This document shows, piece by piece, positions 18,215 through 27,742 of a DNA stretch of 64,000 bases. The translations under genes were made by a program, and so were the position numbers. The first letter of the stretch is position 1, and each line of letters opens with the position of its first letter. The DNA is taken from contig CAZOVB010000012.1 in NCBI GenBank assembly GCA_964583095.1, positions 31,661 through 95,660 of the forward strand, in the 5' to 3' direction. The notes under the pieces were generated by a model, which saw only the letters and a program-made list of their open reading frames with translations, did not search any database and was not told where the DNA came from. The stretch is from CAZOVB01 sp964583095. Its GTDB lineage: Bacteria; Planctomycetota; Phycisphaerae; SM23-33.

Positions 18215-18414
18215 TCGGGCATTCTACGTTTCACAGTCTGTGCCTGGCAATGATCGATCCCTTGACCACGACGATGTGTTATACTTGCTGAACGACCTGA
18301 CCTGAGCGAGTGACAAAGTCCTTTTTCCGCTTGAGCTGCCTGCACAGGTGCCTCTCGTCGGCCGGCTGCTTCGACAATGCTTCTGTCACTCACTTCCTTA
18401 TCCCCGGAGAATTT

Positions 18415-19869
18415 ATGCAACGAAGAGAATTCCTGAAAGCCTCGGCCGCGACTGGAGCGTCCCTGTTTGTGCCCCAGAGCCTCGTGCAGTCCGCTCGCGC
18501 AGCCCGGAAGAATCCCAGGCGAGCGAACATCCTGTACATTTTCACCGATCAGCAGAGCGCCTCGATGATGAGCTGTGCCGGCAACCGTTATCTGGAAACG
18601 CCGGCCATGGATTCGATCGCCGCCCAGGGCACGCGGTTCGACCGGGCCTACTGCACCAATCCGGTCTGCGTCCCTTCGCGGATGAGCATGGTCACGGGCC
18701 ATTATCCCAGTGAGATGAACGTCAAGTCCAACAACGCCAAGTCGTCGGTCGTTCCGGAGCAATTCGTTCGCGACGCCATGGGCCACTTGATGAACGAGGC
18801 CGGCTACGACGTGGCGTACGGCGGAAAGGTCCATCTGCCCAAGCCTTTGCACCTGGAGAAGATCGGGTTCGACAACTACCTGACCAAGGATGAGCGAGAC
18901 GACCTGGCGGTTGAATCGGCCAGGTTCATCCGCAAATCGCGGAACAAGCCGTTTTTCCTGACGGCTTCTTTCATCAACCCCCACGATATCTGCTACATGG
19001 GCATCCGGGCTCACCCGGTTACCCAATTTGAGAAGATCCTCGTCGAGCGGGGCGTTCTACCCCAATCCAAGCTGGATGAGGCGCTGGAATTGCCCATGGG
19101 CGTCAGTGAGGAAGAGTTCTGGGCCAAGCACTGCCCTCCGCTGCCTGCGAATTTCCAGCCCCTGCCCGATGAACCCGAGGCCATCAGCCGTCTGATCGAC
19201 AGCCGCCCCTTCCGCAAGTGGATCCGCGAAAACTGGTCGGAGCAGACCTGGCGGATGCACCGCTGGGCCTATGCGAGGCTCACCGAGCGCGTCGATGCCC
19301 AGATCGGCATCGTACTCCAGGCCCTGCGCGACAGCGGCCAGGAGGAGAACACCGTGGTCATCTTCTCCAGTGACCATGGCGACAATGATTCCTCGCGCAA
19401 GACCGAGCACAAGACGTTGCCCTACGACGAATCCAGCCGGATTCCGTTCCTGGTCAGCCAGAAGGGCACGACACGTCCGCGTGTCGACGGGGATAACCTG
19501 GTTTCCAACGGGCTGGACCTGATTCCCACCCTCTGCGACTACGCCGGGATCGAGAAGCCCTCGCACCTGGCCGGTCGAAGCGTTCGCCCCCTGGCTGAGG
19601 GCAGGGAAGATCCCCAGTGGCGGAAAGACCTGGTCATCGAAGGCGAGATCTCGCGCACCCTTCTGATGGGGCCCTACAAGTACATCCGTTTCGACGGAGG
19701 CAGGAACAACGAGCAGTTGTTCGACTTGCGTCAGGACCCCTGGGAAGTGGACAACCGCATTGGCGATCCCAAGCTGCGGGATGTCGCAGCCGAGATGCGC
19801 AAGCGTCTCTACCGCAACGTGCACCGGATCGAGGACAAGTTCGGCATGGCCTACATTCGCGAGACCTGA
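18415..19869 (+). CDS. Exported sulfatase (formylglycine type)
   Basis: A 484-residue arylsulfatase-family enzyme. The N-terminus MQRREFLKAS plus a hydrophobic AATGASLFV is a Tat-like signal, so export in folded form is likely. Sulfatase motifs: LYIFTDQQ with the metal Asp near residue 45, CVPSR with Cys85 as the residue oxidised to formylglycine, GGKVHLPK near residue 140, and FSSDHGDND near residue 320. It removes sulfate esters, probably from polysaccharides. ATG 18415 has GGAGAA upstream; an extension to 18310 would bury the signal. It overlaps the CDF gene tail-to-tail by 19 bases. An anaerobic maturase or FGE must be encoded elsewhere. Confidence 0.92.
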   Translation: MQRREFLKASAATGASLFVPQSLVQSARAARKNPRRANILYIFTDQQSASMMSCAGNRYLETPAMDSIAAQGTRFDRAYCTNPVCVPSRMSMVTGHYPSEMNVKSNNAKSSVVPEQFVRDAMGHLMNEAGYDVAYGGKVHLPKPLHLEKIGFDNYLTKDERDDLAVESARFIRKSRNKPFFLTASFINPHDICYMGIRAHPVTQFEKILVERGVLPQSKLDEALELPMGVSEEEFWAKHCPPLPANFQPLPDEPEAISRLIDSRPFRKWIRENWSEQTWRMHRWAYARLTERVDAQIGIVLQALRDSGQEENTVVIFSSDHGDNDSSRKTEHKTLPYDESSRIPFLVSQKGTTRPRVDGDNLVSNGLDLIPTLCDYAGIEKPSHLAGRSVRPLAEGREDPQWRKDLVIEGEISRTLLMGPYKYIRFDGGRNNEQLFDLRQDPWEVDNRIGDPKLRDVAAEMRKRLYRNVHRIEDKFGMAYIRET

Positions 19870-20801
19870 TCGACCTCGGGCTTGTGATGTCTCCAGGGCC
19901 CGGCTTCGTAAGGTTCGATGTGGACGATGACTTCGATGACGTCGGGGTCTTCCTGGAAGATGCGGCGCCGGACCTTGGTGGCGATTTCATGCCCTTCGTG
20001 CACGGTCAGGAGCGGATCGACCAGGACGTGGACGTCGGCGACGATCTTCCCGCCGGATTTGCGCGCCCGCAGGGCGTGTAAATCCCGGACGCCCGGTGTG
20101 GCCAGTACGGTCTGTCGCATCTTCTGGTGAACCAGTTCGCCCGGAGCCTGGTCGATCAGTTCGGCTGCGGCGTCTTTCAGGATCCGCAGGGCCATCAGAA
20201 TCAGGAACGAGCCCAGAACCGTTGCGGTTACCGCGTCGAGAAAAGCCCACTGGCTCCCACCGGCCAGGACACCGGCCAGGCCCACCACTGCGGCGATGGA
20301 GGAAAACGCGTCTGTCCGATGATGCCAGGCATTTGCGATCAGGGAGGAGTCATCCTCGCGGTGGCCGGCGGCGCAGGTGATACGAAACAACAGTTCCTTG
20401 GCGGGGATTCCCGCAGCGGCCACCACCAGGGGCCAAAAGGCCCGGACCTCGGGAGAGGCGGTCTCCTGCAGGCTCATCAGGGCTGAGTAGATGATGTAGG
20501 CGGCCGCTCCGAGCAGGGTTGCCCCGACGAACATGGCCACCAGGGTACTGACACGCCGGTGGCCGTAAGGATGGTCTTCATCGGCGGGCTTTCGCGAGGC
20601 CCCGATCCCGGCCAGGACGGCTACATCGGTCACCAGGTCGGAGCTGCTGTGGAGCCCGTCGGCCAAGAGGGTCCGGCTGGCAAAGGCCAGGCCGATCGTG
20701 ATCTTCACGCCCGAAAGCGCCAAATCCGTGAGGAGCCCGATCCAGGAGACCGTCCTGGCCGACAATGCGCGAGAATTGTTTCCACCCGTTCCCACGTTCA
20801 A
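19851..20801 (-). CDS. Cation diffusion facilitator (CDF) metal transporter
   Basis: About 316 residues with six predicted membrane helices. The two metal-site motifs are seen in helices 2 and 5: LLADGLHSSSDLVTD (HxxxD) and NAWHHRTDAFSSI (HxxxD). A cytoplasmic C-terminal domain follows (HEIATKVRRRIFQ and a VIVHIEPY strand). The family exports Zn, Fe, Co, Cd or Mn by proton antiport. The start is taken as TTG 20801, which overlaps the acylphosphatase stop (TTGA). A second possible start is GTG 20795. Translation is likely coupled to the upstream gene. Metal unknown. Confidence 0.85.
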   Translation of the reverse strand: MNVGTGGNNSRALSARTVSWIGLLTDLALSGVKITIGLAFASRTLLADGLHSSSDLVTDVAVLAGIGASRKPADEDHPYGHRRVSTLVAMFVGATLLGAAAYIIYSALMSLQETASPEVRAFWPLVVAAAGIPAKELLFRITCAAGHREDDSSLIANAWHHRTDAFSSIAAVVGLAGVLAGGSQWAFLDAVTATVLGSFLILMALRILKDAAAELIDQAPGELVHQKMRQTVLATPGVRDLHALRARKSGGKIVADVHVLVDPLLTVHEGHEIATKVRRRIFQEDPDVIEVIVHIEPYEAGPWRHHKPEVDQVSRM

Positions 20802-21076
20802 TACGCCACGGAGAAGTCCGAATAGCGTTCGCTGGCCGGGGCCCACTGTTGGCTGGAATCCCGGATATAGGAGCCCATCTGGCCCTTGAGGTCTTCCAGG
20901 AAGGCTTCGATTTCCTCGGACGGGCCTTCGATGACGCACTCGACCCTTCCATCGGGGAGATTCTTCACGTGCCCGGTTACATCGTACTTCCCGGCGATGC
21001 GACAGGTGGTGTAGCGGAATCCCACGCCCTGAACATTGCCCGAGAAAACTACGGTCTTTTGTTGTTGGTTCGCCAT
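20798..21076 (-). CDS. acyP: Acylphosphatase
   Basis: A 92-residue enzyme that hydrolyses acyl phosphates. It has the full signature: GNVQGVGFRYTT, whose Arg binds the phosphate, then VTGHVKNLPDGRVECVIEG, whose Asn positions the water. The fold is a ferredoxin-like alpha/beta sandwich. ATG 21076 gives a normal length; longer frames upstream overlap the aminotransferase on the opposite strand and are not credible. Its stop overlaps the TTG of the CDF transporter. A link between the two functions is not evident. Confidence 0.92.
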   Translation of the reverse strand: MANQQQKTVVFSGNVQGVGFRYTTCRIAGKYDVTGHVKNLPDGRVECVIEGPSEEIEAFLEDLKGQMGSYIRDSSQQWAPASERYSDFSVAY

Positions 21077-21181
21077 GATGATGAATGATATCGACCTGTC
21101 GGATAGCCGACAAGGAGATGTCGGGTCTTGCCCGTCGGCGGCATTGTCTTTATCATCTGCCTGATCCCTCAGGAGACCATC

Positions 21182-22036
21182 ATGAAAGTCTGGCTTAACG
21201 GCGAATTGCGTGACAAGGCCGATGCAAATATCAGCGTCTTTGACCACGGCGTGCTCTACGGCGACGGTGTTTTCGAAGGCATCCGCATCTACAGCGGAAA
21301 GATCTTCGAGGGCAGGGCTCACCTGGACCGGCTGTATGAATCGGCCCAGCGGATCCGCCTTCAGATCCCGTATACCAAGCAGGAACTGGACGAAGCGATG
21401 AATGTGACCATGCACGCCAATGATCGCCGCGACGGGTACATTCGCCTGGTGGTTACCCGGGGCGAGGGCACCTTGGGGCTCAACCCCTTTAACTGCTGCA
21501 AGGCCAATGTCTTCATCATCGTCGACAGCATCGCCCTGTACCCACGGGAGATGTACGAAGAAGGGATGGAGGTGATCGTCGCCGAGACGCGCCGCTGTTC
21601 AGCCGATGTGCTCGATCCGCAGGTCAAGAGCCTCAACTACCTCAACAACATCCGGGCAAAGGTCGAATGCATCGATGCCGGCGTGCCCGAGGCGATCATG
21701 CTCAATCACCTCGGCCAGGTGGCTGAATGCACCGGCGACAATCTCTTCCTGGTTGAGAACGGCGTCCTGCTGACCCCGCCGCCCGAGGCGGGCATTCTCC
21801 GCGGGGTGACTCGCGGGGTGGTCATGCAGTTGGCGAGGAACCACGGAATCGAGGTCCGCGAAGAAATCATCGAGCTCTCCCGCCTGTACCAGTCCGACGA
21901 GTGTTTCCTGACCGGTACGGCCGCCGAAGTCATCCCCGTCACCAAGATCGATTCCAAGCCCATCGGCAACGGAGGCGTGGGCCCGATGACCCGTAAGCTG
22001 ATGACCAGCTTTTACGAATTCGCCCACAACGTTTGA
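21182..22036 (+). CDS. ilvE: Branched-chain amino acid aminotransferase-type enzyme
   Basis: A 284-residue fold type IV PLP enzyme. Motifs: VFDHGVLYGDGVFEGIR, RLYESAQRI, the PLP-lysine segment VKSLNYLNNI, GQVAECTGDNLFLV and ECFLTGTAAEVIPV. It transfers amino groups to branched-chain 2-oxo acids for Ile, Leu and Val synthesis; D-amino acid aminotransferase and aminodeoxychorismate lyase are close relatives, so the exact substrate is not certain. AGGAG lies upstream of ATG 21182. It is divergent from acylphosphatase and convergent with the secreted DUF4159 protein, ending three bases from it. Confidence 0.85.
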   Translation: MKVWLNGELRDKADANISVFDHGVLYGDGVFEGIRIYSGKIFEGRAHLDRLYESAQRIRLQIPYTKQELDEAMNVTMHANDRRDGYIRLVVTRGEGTLGLNPFNCCKANVFIIVDSIALYPREMYEEGMEVIVAETRRCSADVLDPQVKSLNYLNNIRAKVECIDAGVPEAIMLNHLGQVAECTGDNLFLVENGVLLTPPPEAGILRGVTRGVVMQLARNHGIEVREEIIELSRLYQSDECFLTGTAAEVIPVTKIDSKPIGNGGVGPMTRKLMTSFYEFAHNV

Positions 22037-22038
22037 GA

Positions 22039-24216
22039 CTATTCGTCGGCGCCCTGACTGAGCACATACAGGGCTACATTGGCTGCAAGGCGTTGAGCGT
22101 CGGACTTCTCCAGCCCCACAAGACCGTACACCGGGCGGGGCTGCAGTTGGGCCATCAGTCCATGAGGGCTGAGGATCACCGCAAGCCTCCCGCCGATGCG
22201 CACCCCCAGGAGAACCGGATGGTCGGGAGGGGCCGTCTTTCTCGCCGCCCGTGACCACCGGACTTGTCGAAGATCGCTGCCGGCCCCTCCGTCGAAACGC
22301 CCCGTGATAAGCGGATCATCGGCCCCGAGGGCAACGACTGAATCGGGCCCGAAGATCTCTTCCATCTGGCCCTGCAGGGAGGCGAGCATCGGCCCGGTGC
22401 CCACGGTGGAGTCAGCCAGCAGGGTCCCGCCCCCGCGGAGATATCGCTGGAGATTCGCCTTCTGCTCGGGCGTAAAGGTGACCGGCCTGGAAGACGTCAG
22501 CCAGAGCAGGTCCGCCTCGGGAACTTTTGCCAGGGCCTGGGCCTCGACCTGTTTGACTCCGACGCTCTGGGCGTGGGTCAGAATGTGATGCAGGTTGTCC
22601 AGGGCTTGGGGGCAGGTCTTCCAGGCTCCGGCGTGGCGGAGACGGGCGACGCGAATCGAGCGGGTCTGGGCCGAGGCACCATCGGGCCACTCCCGTGAAG
22701 GTGCAAGTTTCAGCTTCTGTTCATCCGTCGCGTAGGCGACCAGGTTCGCCGCCAGGGCCGGCGAGAGGGCTTCCCGCACGCCCAGCAGGACGATGCGGGT
22801 TCTGGCTCCGTCGGACCAGCCTGTAAGGGTTGCCACTGTCTCCGGTTCTATCGTCCCACGGAGGGATGCTATGGGATGGGATGCGTCGATGGCTTCGGGC
22901 TGGTAGGAAAGAGACTTTGCGACCTGCTCGATAATTTGTGTGGTTTGCGGGTCGCTGCCGGCATGAAGGAGAATCCGGCCCCGGGCCAGGCAGCGGCGAA
23001 TCCCATCGCCAAGCGTCGCAATCTGTTCCGGGTCGCCGATTGCCTCTTCCGGGCTGAGAAGGAGACACACCGGGGCGGTGGGGGCTTGGGAATCTTCAAA
23101 TTTCTCCAGGGCGACAGACTGTTTGAGAAGTGCAGAGGCTTGGGAAACCAGCAGGGCCTTTCGGGCCGGGCAGAGGGCGTCTCCACCCAGTGGCAGCAGC
23201 GTCATGGCGGCCGGTCGGCTGGCGGATCGCATCGCCCGCCCCGCCAGGGCGGTTACCTGCAGAAGCACCCGATCGGAAAACCCTCGGCGCGGGGAAGGGA
23301 AGCTGCCGTCCCGGGCCTGCAGCGCGAGGAGATTCTCCATCTGCTTTCGGCGGGCGTCCCGGGAATCCAAACCCAGAAGCTGCGATAACCTGGCCCGCCG
23401 CTGGAGCCACCGACAGGTCTCCAGCCAGTCTCTTGCCCAGAGATAGCCCGGATGCTCCTGGTCGCCGTCCTGGGCCCGGATCCAGGCCAGGCCCGAGCGG
23501 GCCATCCCCTCTATCTTGTCTGTTTCAGGGAGGTGAGCGCCCGCAACAAGCAGGGCCAGGACAGCCCCGGCCGTTGCGGATCCGTGGCTTTGTCCTTTGA
23601 GCCGGATGCCCTGTTGGCGGGGAGGCTGCAGGCCCCAGCCGCCGTCCTCATTCAGGCCGGCCTGGAAATACACCACCGCCTGTTGCCAGGTTTCGGCTGG
23701 AACGTCCATTCCGCTTCGGGCCGCTTCATCCAGGGCCTGCATCGCCCAGAGGGTATGATGAATATCGGTCCACTGGGGGTCTTCTTCGGTATAGGGATGG
23801 CCGGGCCCGTAGCCCCAGCCGCCGTCACCCTGTTGCTGGGAGATCAACCACTGGACCTTGGCTTTAAGCAATTGGGCGTCCACGCCTGCCTTGAGGCCTG
23901 CGCGGATCTGGAGAGCGGCCGATTCGACCCGGGCCAGTTGGATCTGGTCAAGCCGTTCGACTCGGCGATTCAGGGCTGTCCGGTCGACCTGGTGATCGAT
24001 GAGTTGGAGGGCATAGACCCCCCGAAGTTCCGAAAGGGCCGGCGGCTGGTCCGAATCCGAAGCCGTCCTTTCCAGCAGGCGTTCGATGGCCCGGGCGCAC
24101 AGGCTCAGGCGGCTTGGGATCTGCTCTCGGGCCCCGGCCGGCGGATCGGCGAGGACCCGGGCAGGAACTGCGAAAGTCCCCACCAATAGGAGCATGGCTG
24201 CACGTTTCCACCTCAT
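22039..24216 (-). CDS. Secreted cyclase-repeat/DUF4159 protein, paralogue B
   Basis: About 725 residues with a signal peptide (MRWKRAAMLLLVGTFAV). Residues ~60-330 carry terpene-cyclase/prenyltransferase-like repeats of the Q-x-x-D-G-x-W type (SQQQGDGGWGYG, NEDGGWGLQ, LQARDGSFPSP), forming an alpha/alpha toroid. Two DUF4159-like amidotransferase-fold segments follow, one near residue 382 (CLLLSPEEA) and one near 565 (LLWLTSSRPVTF, GGGTLLADSTVG). The Cys pair conserved in paralogue A is replaced by Ser-Thr. It follows paralogue A by 32 bases, so the two form an operon. Likely periplasmic; reaction unknown. Confidence 0.75.
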   Translation of the reverse strand: MRWKRAAMLLLVGTFAVPARVLADPPAGAREQIPSRLSLCARAIERLLERTASDSDQPPALSELRGVYALQLIDHQVDRTALNRRVERLDQIQLARVESAALQIRAGLKAGVDAQLLKAKVQWLISQQQGDGGWGYGPGHPYTEEDPQWTDIHHTLWAMQALDEAARSGMDVPAETWQQAVVYFQAGLNEDGGWGLQPPRQQGIRLKGQSHGSATAGAVLALLVAGAHLPETDKIEGMARSGLAWIRAQDGDQEHPGYLWARDWLETCRWLQRRARLSQLLGLDSRDARRKQMENLLALQARDGSFPSPRRGFSDRVLLQVTALAGRAMRSASRPAAMTLLPLGGDALCPARKALLVSQASALLKQSVALEKFEDSQAPTAPVCLLLSPEEAIGDPEQIATLGDGIRRCLARGRILLHAGSDPQTTQIIEQVAKSLSYQPEAIDASHPIASLRGTIEPETVATLTGWSDGARTRIVLLGVREALSPALAANLVAYATDEQKLKLAPSREWPDGASAQTRSIRVARLRHAGAWKTCPQALDNLHHILTHAQSVGVKQVEAQALAKVPEADLLWLTSSRPVTFTPEQKANLQRYLRGGGTLLADSTVGTGPMLASLQGQMEEIFGPDSVVALGADDPLITGRFDGGAGSDLRQVRWSRAARKTAPPDHPVLLGVRIGGRLAVILSPHGLMAQLQPRPVYGLVGLEKSDAQRLAANVALYVLSQGADE

Positions 24217-24248
24217 CTGCCCGCAGTTGCCCACAAATCGTCCTTTGG

Positions 24249-26567
24249 CTAGTAGGTGATCGCGTAGAGGACCAGGTTCATCGCCAGGTTTCTGCCGTCT
24301 TCGTCCACGTACCCTCTGCACGAATAGGGGTTGTCACCCTCCAGTGCGCAACTGAAGTCATACGGGCTGTAAGCCAGGACAACCCGCCCGTCCAGAACGA
24401 TCGTGTAGATGGGGGGATGATTCGTCCCGGTCGGATCCGGGTCACCGGCCTTGGCTTTCTCCTGGGCCAGGATCTTCCGGTACGTCATCCGTCCCAATCT
24501 CTTTCCGACCTTACCGGTCAGAATCGGATGGTCCCGGTCCAGTTTTTTGAACTCGGCCTCGGGGAAAAGTTTCGAGACCATTTTTCGAAAGGCCTGGTCG
24601 AAGCGTTCCCTTCCGCAGCAGGAATCGGCGAAGAGGAACCCACCGCGCTTGAGGTATGTTCGCAGGGCCTTGATCTCTTCTTCGGACATTTCGAAGTCGT
24701 AGTGCCCGGTCATGAACACAACGGGGTATTCGTAGATCGTCTCGTCGGTGACGCGAAGCTGCCGCTCTCGGGTGACGACGTCCACGCCGGCCTGATCGCG
24801 AAGCAGGCCGGTCAGTTCCGTCAGGGCCTTGGGGTCGGCATTGTAGTCGCCATTGTGGTAGAGCCTGGCGATGCGAACGGCTCCCCGGGGCACTTCGGCC
24901 CGACGGGTGTCGGAATCCTCCCGGGGCAGGATGACCTCGTCGAGTTTGTTGGCCAGTTGCTCCTTGCCGGTAGCGTAGGCTGCGATATTCGTGCCCAGGT
25001 GAAACGCGAATTCCGAGAGCTTCTGATTGTTCTGTACCAGGTCCTCCATCTCCCACAGAACAGAGAGAGGCCGGGGCGAGAAAAACACCCCGGTGCGGCA
25101 GCCGATATCGATCCCCTCCAGATCGTACTGATGTTCCAGGTCGTAGAAACTGCCAAAGACCGGATGGCTGGCCGGCAGAGGGCGCAGTGGGTAGTCGGGC
25201 CAGAGCTCTTTGGCCATGGCTTGGAATCCGACGCGGAAGCGGGCACTGGAACAGCAGGCCTCGGCCAGGAGCGTTCCGCCCGAGTCTACAAACTGCTGAA
25301 TCTTGCGCTTCTGGGCCTGGGTAAACTGTGGAAAATCGTGCCCGGTAAGGTACAGAATCGGACTGACGCGCAGTTGCTCGAGAGGCAGTTCCAATGAAGC
25401 GCTCTGCCATGTAACCGGCCGGCCGAACGCGTCGGAGACATGACGCGTAAGCTTCTCCAGATCGTGAATATTCCGGTTCCAGGCCTGGGGACTGAACTGG
25501 CCGCTCCATTTAACCTTCTGGAAGAGCACCGGACGGTTGCCCTTGGCCAGGAACAGCAGGGCAAAGGCCGTGTCGGGTATGCCTCGGCCTCGAACGCGCC
25601 CCCAACCGCGCTGGTTCTGCTGTGCAACCAGAAAGGCAGCGCCCTTCCGGTACCAGTCATGGGGCCCGAAGTTGCGTTGGCCCGAGATCATTCCCACCCG
25701 TTCCATCCCGTAGAGGTAGTAGTAGAGCCATCCCTTGCCTCTGCCCGGGTTCTCCTTGACGCTGAAGTTACGGGCCATCCACTCCAGGCCCTTGGCCAGG
25801 ACGATATTCCGGCTGTACTTGCCGCAACTGGGCCAGGCGCCGTTGACCAGGATCTTCCTGCCGCCGACAAAGAGTTCCTGTCCGCAGATATAGAGACTGG
25901 CCAGGGCGGCGGTAGTCATCGAACCGTAACCATTGATTCGTCGATTTCGCAGCCCCTGCTGTCCCACGTGATAGTTGTAACCCCAGGAGCCATCGGGCAA
26001 TTGGGTGTTGGTGAAGTGCAGACCGCTCCTTCGCCAGACAGGCTCGGGCACTTCGACGCCGACCTTGGCCGCCTCATGGAGCCCCAGAAGAGCAAACTGC
26101 GTGTTGGAATTGTCACCCCGTCCCTGGCCCTGCCTGTAGCCCCACATGCCTACCTTGGTCTGGGCCTGGATCAGCCACTTGACCGCATCTTCAAGGTGTT
26201 TGCGGTACTTCAGGCCCTTGGGATCGGCGGCGGCAAGGACCTGGCACTTGAGGCTCACGACATAGGTTTTCTCATTCCTGAGCTTTGCGATGGCGTCCAC
26301 GCCCTTTTGGACCGCCGGGTCTTCCATACCCAGCCCTGCATTGATCAGGGCAAGTGTCGCCAGGCCGGTGGTTCCCCCTTCGTATCCCCCGTAGCGGGGC
26401 CAGTGTCCGTCGCCCTGCTGCTGGCTCTTGATCAGGGCAATGCCCTGGGCGACCGACTGACGGACCTCCTGGCCCGTTACTTGAGACCGGGCTGGACAGG
26501 CTGCAAACAGGGCCAGCAGAACCGACCCAGCCATTATCTTGTGAAACCGTCCGTCTGCAGGTATCAT
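24249..26567 (-). CDS. Secreted cyclase-repeat/DUF4159 protein, paralogue A
   Basis: About 772 residues with an N-terminal export signal (KIMAGSVLLALFAACPARS). Residues ~30-310 hold cyclase-type repeats (SQQQGDGHWPRYGG, QLPDGSWGYNY, QQNQRGWG). Two DUF4159 domains follow: ~400-480 (LYLTGHDF, GGTLLAEACCSS, LPASHPVFG) and ~612-770 (VVFMTGHYDF, GGFLFADSCCGRERF, RDHPILTG, VLAYSPYDF). Both keep an adjacent Cys pair. GGAG lies six bases before ATG 26567 and a clear promoter sits at 26606-26634. It is divergent from a MoxR ATPase, the usual neighbour of DUF4159 genes in planctomycetes. Biochemical role unknown. Confidence 0.78.
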   Translation of the reverse strand: MIPADGRFHKIMAGSVLLALFAACPARSQVTGQEVRQSVAQGIALIKSQQQGDGHWPRYGGYEGGTTGLATLALINAGLGMEDPAVQKGVDAIAKLRNEKTYVVSLKCQVLAAADPKGLKYRKHLEDAVKWLIQAQTKVGMWGYRQGQGRGDNSNTQFALLGLHEAAKVGVEVPEPVWRRSGLHFTNTQLPDGSWGYNYHVGQQGLRNRRINGYGSMTTAALASLYICGQELFVGGRKILVNGAWPSCGKYSRNIVLAKGLEWMARNFSVKENPGRGKGWLYYYLYGMERVGMISGQRNFGPHDWYRKGAAFLVAQQNQRGWGRVRGRGIPDTAFALLFLAKGNRPVLFQKVKWSGQFSPQAWNRNIHDLEKLTRHVSDAFGRPVTWQSASLELPLEQLRVSPILYLTGHDFPQFTQAQKRKIQQFVDSGGTLLAEACCSSARFRVGFQAMAKELWPDYPLRPLPASHPVFGSFYDLEHQYDLEGIDIGCRTGVFFSPRPLSVLWEMEDLVQNNQKLSEFAFHLGTNIAAYATGKEQLANKLDEVILPREDSDTRRAEVPRGAVRIARLYHNGDYNADPKALTELTGLLRDQAGVDVVTRERQLRVTDETIYEYPVVFMTGHYDFEMSEEEIKALRTYLKRGGFLFADSCCGRERFDQAFRKMVSKLFPEAEFKKLDRDHPILTGKVGKRLGRMTYRKILAQEKAKAGDPDPTGTNHPPIYTIVLDGRVVLAYSPYDFSCALEGDNPYSCRGYVDEDGRNLAMNLVLYAITY

Positions 26568-26605
26568 CGGCAACTCCAAAAGTAACCGGGTAGGCAAGCG
26601 TATCC

Positions 26606-26634
26606 ATTGTACGCGATACGGCCTCTGGGTCCAA
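26606..26634 (-). promoter_or_regulatory. Sigma-70 promoter of the DUF4159 operon
   Basis: On the minus strand TTGGAC (plus 26629-26634), a 17-base spacer and TACAAT (plus 26606-26611). Start near 26599, about 32 bases before the ATG of paralogue A. No equally good promoter is seen on the plus strand for the MoxR gene. Confidence 0.65.
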
Positions 26635-26656
26635 GGTTTCAGCGGGCGCAAATGTC

Positions 26657-27721
26657 ATGGCAAAAGAGAAATACGAAAAACTCATGGAGCAGTTTGCCAA
26701 GAGCCGGCAGATCATGCGGCGCGAACTGTCCAAAGTCATCGTCGGACAACAGGATGTCATTGACCAGGTTTTCGCTGCAATCATCTCCCGGGGGCACTGT
26801 TTGCTTGTCGGCGTGCCGGGCCTGGCCAAGACACTCCTTGTCTCTTCCTTTGCCAAGGTTCTGGAGCTGTCCTTCAAGCGGATCCAGTTCACCCCCGACC
26901 TGATGCCCTCGGATATCACCGGGACCAACGTAATCGAAGAACCCGAGGCCGGCAAACGGGAGTTCCGTTTCGTCAAGGGGCCGATCTTCGCCCACATCAT
27001 CCTGGCCGATGAGATCAACCGAACCCCGCCCAAGACGCAGGCGGCCATGCTACAGGGCATGCAGGAACGCGAAGTGACCGTCGGCCAGGAAACCTACGAC
27101 CTGCCCGAGCCGTTCTTCGTCATCGCCACGCAAAACCCCATCGAGCAGGAAGGGACCTATCCGCTGCCCGAGGCCCAGTTGGACCGGTTCATGTTCAATA
27201 TCTTCGTGGACTACCCCTCGCTGGGCGAGGAAGAGCGCATCCTGGCTGAGACCACTGCGGGAAAGCAGGTGCAACTGGGAACCGTTTTCAATGCCCGGCA
27301 GATCCTCAACATGCAAAGACTCGTAACATCTGTCCCGATAAGTGAATACGTGATAAAATACGTTGCCGGGCTGGTCCGCGCGACCCGGCCGGGCGATCCA
27401 TCGGCACCGGACTTTGTCCGTACAATGGTCGACTGGGGTGCCGGACCCCGGGCGGGAATCTATCTCATCCTGGGCGGCAAGGCCTTTGCAGCCATGGACG
27501 GGCGCTTCACCGTCAGCACCGAGGACATCCGACGCGTGGCTACGCCGGTCCTCCGCCACCGTATCGGATGCAACTTCGCCGCATCCTCCGAGGGGGTCGA
27601 CTCGGTGGAAATCGTCCGGCGCCTGATCGAAACCATTCCCGAGCCGGAAGTTCCCAAATATGAGAAACGGCCCGAAAAACCCGTCATGGTTCAGCAGGAC
27701 CCGCCGGAGGAAGAAGCCTGA
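26657..27721 (+). CDS. MoxR-family AAA+ ATPase
   Basis: A 354-residue chaperone-type ATPase. Visible: the N-terminal RELSKVIVGQQDVIDQV, Walker A-like GVPGLAKTLL, LMPSDITGTNVIEEP, Walker B HIILADEINRTPPKTQAAML, sensor 1 FFVIATQNPIEQEGTYPLPEAQLDRF (quoted in parts: ATQNPIE, EAQLDRF), and a C-terminal lid domain. MoxR proteins activate or assemble partners, commonly with von Willebrand A-domain and DUF58 proteins. Those partners are missing here; instead the DUF4159 operon is divergent and an EamA transporter follows 21 bases downstream. Cytoplasmic. Confidence 0.9.
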   Translation: MAKEKYEKLMEQFAKSRQIMRRELSKVIVGQQDVIDQVFAAIISRGHCLLVGVPGLAKTLLVSSFAKVLELSFKRIQFTPDLMPSDITGTNVIEEPEAGKREFRFVKGPIFAHIILADEINRTPPKTQAAMLQGMQEREVTVGQETYDLPEPFFVIATQNPIEQEGTYPLPEAQLDRFMFNIFVDYPSLGEEERILAETTAGKQVQLGTVFNARQILNMQRLVTSVPISEYVIKYVAGLVRATRPGDPSAPDFVRTMVDWGAGPRAGIYLILGGKAFAAMDGRFTVSTEDIRRVATPVLRHRIGCNFAASSEGVDSVEIVRRLIETIPEPEVPKYEKRPEKPVMVQQDPPEEEA

Positions 27722-27742
27722 GATCCAACAGGCGCTGGTCGC

